From an uncultured Sediminibacterium sp. (lineage in GTDB: Bacteria > Bacteroidota > Bacteroidia > Chitinophagales > Chitinophagaceae), in NCBI GenBank assembly GCA_937907555.1, contig CALEST010000266.1, positions 1 to 20,635 of the forward strand: a stretch of 20,635 nt of DNA. Reading direction: 5' to 3'. Position 1 is the stretch's first letter; the number at the start of each line of letters is the position of its first letter. Positions 14,725 to 20,635 of the stretch are shown here, in pieces. Position numbers and translations under genes: made by a program. The notes under the pieces were generated by a model. That model was not told the DNA's origin, searched no databases, and saw only the letters and a program-made list of their open reading frames with translations.

Positions 14725-15956
14725 AATTTCAACGCCTTCATCAAAGGACTTTCATCAATAAAGTTTTCAGGTGTTAAGCTGGGTATTTTCTTTTCAGACT
14801 GGTCAAGTAAAGAGACAATAAAACTACGGTAAAGTAGCATGCTGGTGGGGTTAGATTCAACAATAACGGCATAAAGACTAAGTGGTCTGTATGGTACATC
14901 TCCGATTTTGTCTTTGTTTAAATCATAGCCAGTATACTTGTCCCAGTAATTATTTTTGAATTGGTTTAAAAGTAAAGTTCCATTGGTGCTTACATCGAAT
15001 GTGTTCTTAATGAAATTATTTTTTTGAATAATATTGTCCATACAGTTGGCTTGAATTTTAAGCCCCCATCCATTATTCGTAAATTGGTTGTTTTCAACCA
15101 AAGTTCTGTTACTGCCGTCCATAAAAACGGCAGCTGTATTTCTATCGAAAGTATTACCAGTTAAAATGCAATCCGAAATTTCTTTAAATAATATTCCAAA
15201 AGCAGCATCTCCCCAGTTATCTGCAAAATGATTGTTGCGCATAGTTATTTTCTTTGAGAACATAACAGCAACACCTGCTCCGTTTTTACTGAAATTGTTT
15301 GAATAGTAGGCGTCATCGTTAGAATTCATAAAATGTAGGCCATAACGGATATTGTTGTAGGCTTTGTTTTTCCAGATGGTAGAATTGTTTACAAACTCAA
15401 AATAAATACCATCTCTGCATCCGCTAATGCTATTGCCAATTATCTGGAGACTATCGCTTTTCCAACAGTGTATGCCATTCCCAATTGTCTGTTCTTCTTT
15501 GCCAAAAGAAATTATACGGTTGTTTTTAATTACACATTTTTTGCTGAACTGTATGTATATACCAAAAAAATTATCATACAAGTCATTATTGATAATCTTT
15601 ACATTCTCGGATTCATATACTTTAATTCCGCCCGGGTCGTCCAATGTGGCATAGCCAGAATGTTGAATTCTGAATCCACTGATAGTTACATTACTTGCCT
15701 TAACGGATAAGACTTCAAATTTTCTGTCGCCATCAATGATTGGAAGATTGATTCCAATTAATGTAAGAGACTTGTTAATCAGGATATTTCCTTCCTTGTA
15801 AAGACCTTTGAAAACAATAATCGTATCACTGTTTTTAGCAACAGCAATTGCTTGCTTAATCTGTTTGTATTTTTTATCGGAGCCTACGTGTAGTTTAGTA
15901 GTATGCCCCGTAATTCCCGACAGCAAGAAAAACAGTAAAATGAAAACATACTTCAT
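14721..15956 (-). CDS. nosD: NosD-like periplasmic copper-centre maturation protein
   Basis: This 411-residue protein has a Sec signal peptide (about 1-18, 'FILLFFLLSGITGHT'). A right-handed parallel beta-helix follows, seen as repeated short NxxxNNxF/I turns over about residues 60-310 ('NVTISGFRIQHSG', 'NVKIINNDLYDNFFGIYIQF', 'YYSNNFSKNGAGVAVMFS', 'RTLVENNQFTNNGWGLKI'). The C-terminal 'FKNNYWDKYTGYDLNKDKIGDVPYRP' is a NosD/CASH-domain hallmark. It works with NosF and NosY in making the CuZ site of NosZ. The upstream fusion gene ends 5 nt before its start, and it overlaps nosF by 4 nt. Confidence 0.93.
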   Translation of the reverse strand: MKYVFILLFFLLSGITGHTTKLHVGSDKKYKQIKQAIAVAKNSDTIIVFKGLYKEGNILINKSLTLIGINLPIIDGDRKFEVLSVKASNVTISGFRIQHSGYATLDDPGGIKVYESENVKIINNDLYDNFFGIYIQFSKKCVIKNNRIISFGKEEQTIGNGIHCWKSDSLQIIGNSISGCRDGIYFEFVNNSTIWKNKAYNNIRYGLHFMNSNDDAYYSNNFSKNGAGVAVMFSKKITMRNNHFADNWGDAAFGILFKEISDCILTGNTFDRNTAAVFMDGSNRTLVENNQFTNNGWGLKIQANCMDNIIQKNNFIKNTFDVSTNGTLLLNQFKNNYWDKYTGYDLNKDKIGDVPYRPLSLYAVIVESNPTSMLLYRSFIVSLLDQSEKKIPSLTPENFIDESPLMKALKL

Positions 15957-15961
15957 GCTAA

Positions 15962-16963
15962 TTAGTTAATTTCTTCCCAGGTTGAAACTTTTCCAGCAAA
16001 ACTGGCGGCAAACTTTTCAGCTTCCTGCTGCTGTGCAAACGCAGCAGTGTTGCCATTCATCGGGCTTTTGATGGTTTCATGCAAAACATACCATGCTTTG
16101 GTAGCATCAATCAGAATATTATTACCATTATAGTCGTTAATAAACCATTTGTCAATTACCATATTTTTATTATTACTGCTGAATGCCAGCATACAGCTTA
16201 GGTCATCAAACTTATATACTTTTCCTTTGCTGGTTATATATTCTGCTCCAAATCTAACATCAGCATATGTCATCTTACACGATTCACACAGGTCTTTATT
16301 TAAAACCAGCGGCTCAGGATTTTTTGAACTACAGGAACTAAGAGTTAGAATAGTAATGAGCAGCATGGTGGTATTTGGTTTAATCCACTTTTTTAGCCAG
16401 CCGAATTCTATGGCAACTGCTATTAAGGCTAATAAACCTGCCGCAATAAACAACCAGCCGCCAATATCAGGAACAGAAAATGCTCCAAAGTTCAATAATT
16501 GTTTAAACCCAATTAATGGAGGCTGATATGCCATACCCGGTACAATAATTGCCGCATTAGGATCAAGATTGTGGCCATAATTGTATTCCCACCTCCAGAA
16601 GTCTACCATGGCAATTATTCCGAAAACTACAAATGCTATAAAAGTGGTTAGCAGCATTTTCTTTCCACCTTTTATGCCTGTAATCAGCATTAATAAAGCG
16701 TAAAATGAAATGATATAGGGTAGGAGGGTAAATTCAATAAAGTTTTCAGCGTGTAAGGTTTGCATACCAATATAATGATTCAGACCATTAATGATGTCTA
16801 CATCTCCTCCTAGTTTATAAGAGAAAATTTGCAGACCTAATCCTTCAGGATATTGCGGCGCATCCAGTTCAATTCTCCAGATAGGAACAAAGATGGATAT
16901 ACCTAAACAAATGGCACTTACAATCAAAAGCATTTTTGATTGTTTACTTATTTCTTGCTTCAT
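15962..16963 (-). CDS. Membrane protein (NosB-position) fused to a NosL copper-chaperone domain
   Basis: This 333-residue protein has two parts. The first, about 1-195, is a membrane domain with helices at about 11-29, 76-96, 103-121 and 168-187 and a large loop rich in aromatic residues ('MVDFWRWEYNYGHNLDP'). The second, about 200-333, is NosL-like: 'LCESCKMTYADVRFGAEYITSKGKVYKFDDLSCM', with C226, C229 and M231 as probable Cu(I) ligands. In other clade II nos clusters a separate membrane protein (nosB) follows nosZ and nosL is its own lipoprotein gene, so this looks like a fusion. Just before the NosL part is 'MLLITILTLSSC', which still reads as a lipoprotein signal (Cys 211). A TTG at 16969 is also in frame, but ATG 16963 is the better start. 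It follows nosZ after 67 nt that contain a hairpin. Confidence 0.85.
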   Translation of the reverse strand: MKQEISKQSKMLLIVSAICLGISIFVPIWRIELDAPQYPEGLGLQIFSYKLGGDVDIINGLNHYIGMQTLHAENFIEFTLLPYIISFYALLMLITGIKGGKKMLLTTFIAFVVFGIIAMVDFWRWEYNYGHNLDPNAAIIVPGMAYQPPLIGFKQLLNFGAFSVPDIGGWLFIAAGLLALIAVAIEFGWLKKWIKPNTTMLLITILTLSSCSSKNPEPLVLNKDLCESCKMTYADVRFGAEYITSKGKVYKFDDLSCMLAFSSNNKNMVIDKWFINDYNGNNILIDATKAWYVLHETIKSPMNGNTAAFAQQQEAEKFAASFAGKVSTWEEIN

Positions 16964-16982
16964 CTTCAAAAATTTTAAATGA

Positions 16983-17018
16983 AAAAGGAGCAGTAGGTTT
17001 TCACTTCCTGCTCCTTTT
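16983..17018 (-). terminator. Hairpin between nosZ and the NosL-fusion gene (attenuator or 3'-end stabiliser)
   Basis: AAAAGGAGCAG (16983-16993) is the exact reverse complement of CTGCTCCTTTT (17008-17018), giving an 11-bp stem with a 14-nt loop. On the operon (minus) strand the second arm runs into TTTTTC, so it has the shape of an intrinsic terminator or attenuator. It lies 12 nt after the nosZ stop. It probably protects or ends a cytochrome c-nosZ mRNA and lowers expression of the downstream maturation genes. Confidence 0.65.
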
Positions 17019-17030
17019 AAAGTATCCGGC

Positions 17031-19007
17031 TTACTTGGTTTCAGGAACTGGTTTACCTAAACTAAAGCTAAGCGGAACATTGCTTCCTGCAGGGGAAACC
17101 CTTACATAACCCTGCATTTCCTGGTGCAATGCACTACAGAAATCTGTACAATACATAGGATACATACCTGCTTTTTTAGGAATCCACTTTAGGGTGGTGG
17201 TTTCACCAGGCATGATTAATAGTTCTGCATTATCTGCACCTTTTATGGCAAAGCCATGTGGTACATCCCAGTCTTGTTCTAAATTGGTTACATGAAAATA
17301 AACTTCATCTCCTACTCTTACACCTTCAATATTGTCAGGAGCAAAGTGAGAACGGATTGAACTCATATAAACATGCACTTTATTACCTTCTCTTACTACT
17401 TTAGCATTCGCTTCACCTGTGGTTACATAAGGATGTTTGTTTTCTCCGATTTTGTAAATTTTCAACTGCCCGTTGTTTCTTATTACATCAGCAGGAGCAG
17501 ATTGTGCATAGTGTGGTTCACCAATTGTTGGGAAGTCCAGAATCAATTGCATTTTATCGCCGCTGATATCATATATCTGAGCACTTTGTGCCAGTTCAGG
17601 ACCAGTTGGCAAATATCTGTCCTTGGTAATTTTGTTATAGGCAACTAAGTATTTTGGTGATGGTTTTTTGGTATTTCCACCAGGGATACTTAAGTGACCA
17701 ACAGAATAATAGGTTGGAACACGATCTACTACAGTTAGGTCTTTGATATTCCATTTAACAACTTCTGAAGAAACAAAGAATGAAGTATAGGCATTACCCT
17801 TACCATCAAATTCTGTATGCAAAGGTCCAAGACCTGGTTTCTTCACTTCGCCATATAAAGCTGCATCATACTTAATTACAGGGATACCTTCGTAATCACC
17901 ATCATATGATTTATCAGCAATTGCTTTCTGAATTTTGTCAAAGCTAAATACAGGAATTAAAGCAGCTAATTTACCAGAGCCAACAATGTACTCACCGGTA
18001 GGATCAACATCGCAGCCATGGGGAGATTTAGGACAAGGAATAAAGTATACGATGTCTTTAAGTTCCTTTACATCCAACACCAAAACTTCTTCTTCCATTT
18101 TAGAAGTAGCAGAATGGGTTGATTCATTCCATTTGTTATGTGCGTATTTTGCTTTAACTTTTTTACCTTTTCCGGCTTTGATGTATTCTTCTGCTTTTTT
18201 CCAGTTTACAGCCATAATAAAGTCCTTATCTTTCTGAGAGGCATTTACTTCCAGTAAAGTACTTGCCTGTTCTGTATTGTAGCAGCTAAAGAAAAACCAT
18301 CCATGTGATTTGCCTTTACCAGCTCTGGCCAGGTCAAAGTTTACACCCGGAGTTTTTAGCTGGAAAGCAAGCTTCATTTCACCTGTTTCCTTTGCAACAC
18401 TCACAAAGGAAATATGACCTTTAAAATTCTTTTTATAAGAATTGATAGGAACATCTCCATTCTCATCATCAGAAGGCACACTGAAACGGGTACCCGCTAC
18501 AATGTATTCAGAATTTTCAGTTCCGAAAGGAGAACTGTGGTTACCTGCAGAATTGGGTAATTCAATAATTTCTGCAGTTTTAAATGTTTTTAAATCAATT
18601 CTCGCCAAACGAGGAGTGTTGTTACCATTGGCAAATACCCATTTACCATCAATTTCGCCATTGGTCTGGCTCATTTCAGTATGGTGTAAATCGTCCCAGG
18701 GAACAAAACCATTGGAAGTGTTCAACATAGGCTTGGTTTCTTCACTGTATCCCCATCCTTTTTCCGGGTCAACAGAGAATACAGGGATGACTCTTAATAG
18801 TCTGCCACTTGGCAAACCATAGACGCTCATCTGGCCACTGAAACCACCTGATACAAAATTGTAGTATTCATCGTATTTGCCAGGAGCTACATAAGCTTTG
18901 GCAGCAGCATCTCCGCTAACAGCACTTCCTGAATTTTTAGGCTTGCAGGAAAATAACGCTGTAGCTGCAAGAACAGCGGCAATTGTGGTTGATTGAATTA
19001 GTTTCAT
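17031..19007 (-). CDS. nosZ: Nitrous oxide reductase, clade II (Sec-exported)
   Basis: This 658-residue enzyme reduces N2O to N2 in the periplasm using two copper centres. The signal is Sec-type, without twin arginine, and ends in a lipobox-like 'ALFSC' (Cys 21), which marks the clade II (atypical) group. The seven-bladed propeller carries CuZ histidines, including H108/H109 in 'WDDLHHTE', H157 in 'GNHSSPFG', and those in 'SPHGCDVDP', 'GPLHTEFDG' and 'VGHLSIPGG'. The C-terminal cupredoxin has the CuA set: H584 ('VPHGF'), C620, C624, H628 and M631 in 'CTDFCSALHQEM'. Position 622 is Asp where clade I has Trp; that position ligates through the backbone. The gene follows a c-type cytochrome lipoprotein gene by 11 nt, and the maturation genes follow after a hairpin. 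The sequence is complete and intact. Confidence 0.97.
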   Translation of the reverse strand: MKLIQSTTIAAVLAATALFSCKPKNSGSAVSGDAAAKAYVAPGKYDEYYNFVSGGFSGQMSVYGLPSGRLLRVIPVFSVDPEKGWGYSEETKPMLNTSNGFVPWDDLHHTEMSQTNGEIDGKWVFANGNNTPRLARIDLKTFKTAEIIELPNSAGNHSSPFGTENSEYIVAGTRFSVPSDDENGDVPINSYKKNFKGHISFVSVAKETGEMKLAFQLKTPGVNFDLARAGKGKSHGWFFFSCYNTEQASTLLEVNASQKDKDFIMAVNWKKAEEYIKAGKGKKVKAKYAHNKWNESTHSATSKMEEEVLVLDVKELKDIVYFIPCPKSPHGCDVDPTGEYIVGSGKLAALIPVFSFDKIQKAIADKSYDGDYEGIPVIKYDAALYGEVKKPGLGPLHTEFDGKGNAYTSFFVSSEVVKWNIKDLTVVDRVPTYYSVGHLSIPGGNTKKPSPKYLVAYNKITKDRYLPTGPELAQSAQIYDISGDKMQLILDFPTIGEPHYAQSAPADVIRNNGQLKIYKIGENKHPYVTTGEANAKVVREGNKVHVYMSSIRSHFAPDNIEGVRVGDEVYFHVTNLEQDWDVPHGFAIKGADNAELLIMPGETTTLKWIPKKAGMYPMYCTDFCSALHQEMQGYVRVSPAGSNVPLSFSLGKPVPETK

Positions 19008-19018
19008 AGTTGTTTATT

Positions 19019-19513
19019 TTATTTAGCGCCATCATTTTTGCGCATGAATTCCAATATTTCTCTGGCATCGTTATCAGTTAAGCTTTGATTAGGCATTCTA
19101 ACCAAACAAAGTTCTAATTGAGCCTGTACTTTAGGGTCTTTCTCAATCATCGGATCGGGATTGGTAATAAAGTTCATAATCCAATAAGGAGTGTTTCGGG
19201 TTGTTACGCCTTTCCAGCCTGGACCAACCAGTCTTTCTTCAGTCATTTTATGACATGAATTACATTTGGTTGCAGCGATGGATTCACCTTTTGCAGCCAT
19301 GGCCTGATCCAGAGGGCCAACCGTTACATTGGAAGCGTCAAATTTACCTTCACCTCTTTTAGGGTCATAATCGGAAGGAGAAGATGCAGTGGCTGCCGGG
19401 GCTTCCTGAGCTGAGCTGGCTGATGAGTCAGCTTTCTGGCCTCCGCCGCCACAGGCAATAACTGCTAATGTAGTAGCAGCTATTAGTAGAAAAGCAATTG
19501 GTTTGATATTCAT
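19019..19513 (-). CDS. c-type cytochrome lipoprotein, probable electron donor to NosZ
   Basis: This 164-residue protein has a lipobox 'AVIAC' (Cys 21) followed by GGGG and a disordered Ala/Ser-rich linker to about residue 50. It then has one cytochrome c domain with the haem motif 'CNSCH' (84-88) and a likely axial Met at 140 in 'VRMPNQSLTD'. It is the first gene of the nos operon, 11 nt before nosZ, and so is a natural electron carrier between the quinol-cytochrome c branch and NosZ. No nosR, nosG, nosH or nosC is seen, which makes a cytochrome-based route more likely. Its upstream region carries a Crp/Fnr-type dyad 53.5 nt from the start and a -7-like motif. Confidence 0.93.
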   Translation of the reverse strand: MNIKPIAFLLIAATTLAVIACGGGGQKADSSASSAQEAPAATASSPSDYDPKRGEGKFDASNVTVGPLDQAMAAKGESIAATKCNSCHKMTEERLVGPGWKGVTTRNTPYWIMNFITNPDPMIEKDPKVQAQLELCLVRMPNQSLTDNDAREILEFMRKNDGAK

Positions 19514-19529
19514 AATGCTAAATTTTATG

Positions 19530-19537
19530 TAAAACTA
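19530..19537 (-). promoter_or_regulatory. Candidate -7 promoter element of the nos operon
   Basis: On the minus strand the bases read TAGTTTTA, matching seven of eight positions of the Bacteroidota -7 consensus TAnnTTTG. It lies about 17 nt upstream of the cytochrome c start codon. With a transcription start near 19525, the centre of the dyad at 19558-19574 would fall near -41.5, the usual place for a class II Crp/Fnr activator. The start site is estimated, not shown. Confidence 0.5.
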
Positions 19538-19557
19538 TTTATCGTAAATCCGAACTT

Positions 19558-19574
19558 TTATGACTGTGGTCATA
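19558..19574. promoter_or_regulatory. Putative Crp/Fnr operator upstream of the nos operon
   Basis: TTATGACTGTGGTCATA contains the perfect dyad TATGAC-N4-GTCATA, i.e. a TGAC-N4-GTCA core. It lies in the 104-nt divergent gap between the cytochrome c-nosZ operon and the PAP2 gene, centred 53.5 nt from the cytochrome c ATG. It is nearly the same as the dyad before the FAS1 gene. The T-A pair at the edge of the core there is a C-G pair here, which keeps the symmetry. Confidence 0.65.
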
Positions 19575-19617
19575 TCCTTAAAAAAAATATAACTGCATAT
19601 TCTTCTTATTTTGCGGT

Positions 19618-20241
19618 ATGATCGCATCAATAACCATTACTGCAGACTGGATACAGAAAATCATACAAGCCGATCAGGAACTGTTTCTGCTTTTGAACAG
19701 AGGATACACCAATTCCTTTTTAGATTCCCTTTTTCCCTGGTACAGAGAAGGGAATACCTGGGTTCCTTTTTATCTTTTTTTGCTGGTATTTGCCATTTTG
19801 AACTTTGGTAAAAAGGCTTTTCCCTTCATTCTGTTTGCTGTTGTAACGATAGTTTTAACTGATCAGATTAGCAGTAGCCTTGTCAAACCTTTTTTTGAAA
19901 GACCCAGACCTTGCAGGGATCCTTTGCTTATGAATCAGATCAGGATGCTGTTAAATGGCTGTTCGGGTGGATATAGTTTCACTTCGTCGCACGCAACGAA
20001 TCATTTTGGTTTTGCCATATATCTTTTTGTTACAATTGGCAGCCTGATAGGCAAATGGAGATATCTGTTGTTGTTCTGGGCTGCAACGATTGCCTATGGT
20101 CAGGTATATGTTGGCGTTCATTATCCTTTAGACATTTTCTTTGGTGCTTTACTGGGCTCTTTAATTGGATGGATTACCGGATACTGGCACAATCGAACTG
20201 CCGGAAAAATTAGTCTGGCAGAAATGTATAAAACTAATTAA
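19618..20241 (+). CDS. PAP2-family membrane phosphatase (variant third motif)
   Basis: This 207-residue protein has about five or six membrane helices and PAP2 (type 2 phosphatidic acid phosphatase) motifs. Motif 1 is K90 to R97-P98 ('KPFFERPRP'), motif 2 is 'FTSSHATNHFG' with His125, and motif 3 is 'YGQVYVGVHYPLDIFFG' with His168 and Asp172. In motif 3 the usual Arg, six residues before His, is Gln162. The family dephosphorylates lipid phosphates such as undecaprenyl pyrophosphate or lipid A 1-phosphate on the periplasmic side. The next gene, an ArnT/PMT-like glycosyltransferase that would use a polyprenyl-linked sugar, starts directly after the stop codon. The pair may therefore act in envelope lipid or glycan modification. 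It is divergent from the nos operon. Confidence 0.88.
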   Translation: MIASITITADWIQKIIQADQELFLLLNRGYTNSFLDSLFPWYREGNTWVPFYLFLLVFAILNFGKKAFPFILFAVVTIVLTDQISSSLVKPFFERPRPCRDPLLMNQIRMLLNGCSGGYSFTSSHATNHFGFAIYLFVTIGSLIGKWRYLLLFWAATIAYGQVYVGVHYPLDIFFGALLGSLIGWITGYWHNRTAGKISLAEMYKTN

Positions 20242-20635
20242 ATGATCAGCAATCGTTTTTATTATTCGGTTCTTGCTACCTGCATGGTGGTTTATTGTCT
20301 TGGGGCGGTTTTGATCCCTCTGATGGATATAGATGCATCTCAGTATGCATCTATTAGCCGTGAGATGCTGGAGCGGAATAGTTTTTTGCAAATATTCGAT
20401 CAGGGACAGGATTATCTGGATAAACCACCTTTATTATTCTGGTTATCTGCTTTGTCAATGAAAATATTCGGGATTTACGATTGGGCTTACAGAATACCAT
20501 CCATATTGGTTTTAGTGGCGGGGTTATATGCAACAGGAAAATTGGCAAGAATCTTTTATAATGAAGATATAGCACGCTTGAGTGTAATGGTACTTGCCAG
20601 TTCCCAGGCGCTTTTTTTAATCAGCCATGATATCA
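20242..20635 (+). CDS. ArnT/PMT-like membrane glycosyltransferase, N-terminal part (3' end outside window)
   Basis: The frame opens with ATG immediately after the PAP2 stop codon (no intergenic base) and stays open to the end of the window, giving 131 residues. The N-terminal helix (about 8-28) is followed by a periplasmic loop with 'LMDIDASQYASISREML' and 'GQDYLDKPPLLFWLSALSMKIFG'. This is the conserved start of the ArnT/PMT (GT83/GT39-like) family, where the acidic D29/D31 region and E41 are in the catalytic loop. Next come 'YRIPSILVLVAGLYATGKLAR' and a further helix. These enzymes transfer sugars from polyprenyl phosphate donors to lipid A or proteins. Which sugar and acceptor are used cannot be seen. 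Abutment to the PAP2 gene suggests translational coupling. Confidence 0.85.
   Translation, partial: MISNRFYYSVLATCMVVYCLGAVLIPLMDIDASQYASISREMLERNSFLQIFDQGQDYLDKPPLLFWLSALSMKIFGIYDWAYRIPSILVLVAGLYATGKLARIFYNEDIARLSVMVLASSQALFLISHDI

Noticed and set aside
16149..16526. 125-codon open frame on the + strand inside the NosL-fusion gene
   Set aside because: It lies antisense to a well-supported gene and shows no recognisable motif or signal.
17140..17150. Asp in place of Trp between the two CuA cysteines of NosZ, considered as a defective site
   Set aside because: That position ligates copper through its backbone carbonyl, and Asp is to my knowledge usual in clade II NosZ. All side-chain ligands are present.
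18442..18822. 126-codon open frame on the + strand inside nosZ
   Set aside because: It lies opposite an intact, conserved nosZ coding sequence and has no domain features.

Overview
The window looks like a chromosome segment of a low-GC member of the Bacteroidota, most likely family Chitinophagaceae. Evidence for this is the ECF sigma / FecR / SusC / SusD cassette, many proteins with lipoboxes or short Sec signals ending in '-AQ', a Bacteroidota-style nitrous oxide reductase operon, and few Shine-Dalgarno motifs before start codons. No tRNA, rRNA, CRISPR array or insertion sequence was seen. No gap between genes exceeds 300 bases.

Region A (1-10397, all + strand) is a glycan-uptake locus. It holds the end of an ECF sigma factor gene, a FecR anti-sigma factor, a SusC receptor with an N-terminal STN signalling domain, a SusD lipoprotein and a LamG-like lipoprotein. 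A strong hairpin terminator follows, 20 nt before a tight three-gene block: a GH144/'glycoamylase' family enzyme, an endonuclease/exonuclease/phosphatase (EEP) fold enzyme and an SGNH/GDSL esterase. The GH144 candidate catalytic acids are present with the spacing I recall for the Chitinophaga endo-beta-1,2-glucanase. I infer that the locus takes up and degrades beta-1,2-glucan, possibly in the substituted form (osmoregulated periplasmic or cyclic glucan). The EEP and SGNH enzymes would then strip phosphodiester and ester substituents.

Region B (10450-19574) is a nitrous oxide respiration island. On the + strand lie a Crp/Fnr-type regulator, an overlapping 12-TM membrane protein and a FAS1-domain lipoprotein. 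On the - strand, converging on them, is the operon cytochrome c - nosZ (clade II, Sec/lipoprotein signal) - membrane protein/NosL fusion - nosD - nosF - nosY - group III truncated hemoglobin. A nearly identical 17-nt dyad (TGAY-N4-RTCA core) lies about 53 nt upstream of both the FAS1 gene and the cytochrome c gene. It differs by a symmetric compensatory change, so the two arms are probably controlled by one Crp/Fnr regulator, perhaps the one encoded here. A hairpin between nosZ and nosL probably sets nosZ apart from its accessory genes in transcript level.

Region C (19618-20635, + strand) holds a PAP2-family phosphatase with an altered third motif. It is directly abutted by the start of an ArnT/PMT-like glycosyltransferase gene that runs off the window.

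The most promising leads are the GH144-EEP-SGNH combination, the shared dyad linking the FAS1 gene to the nos operon, and the NosL fusion that retains an internal lipobox.
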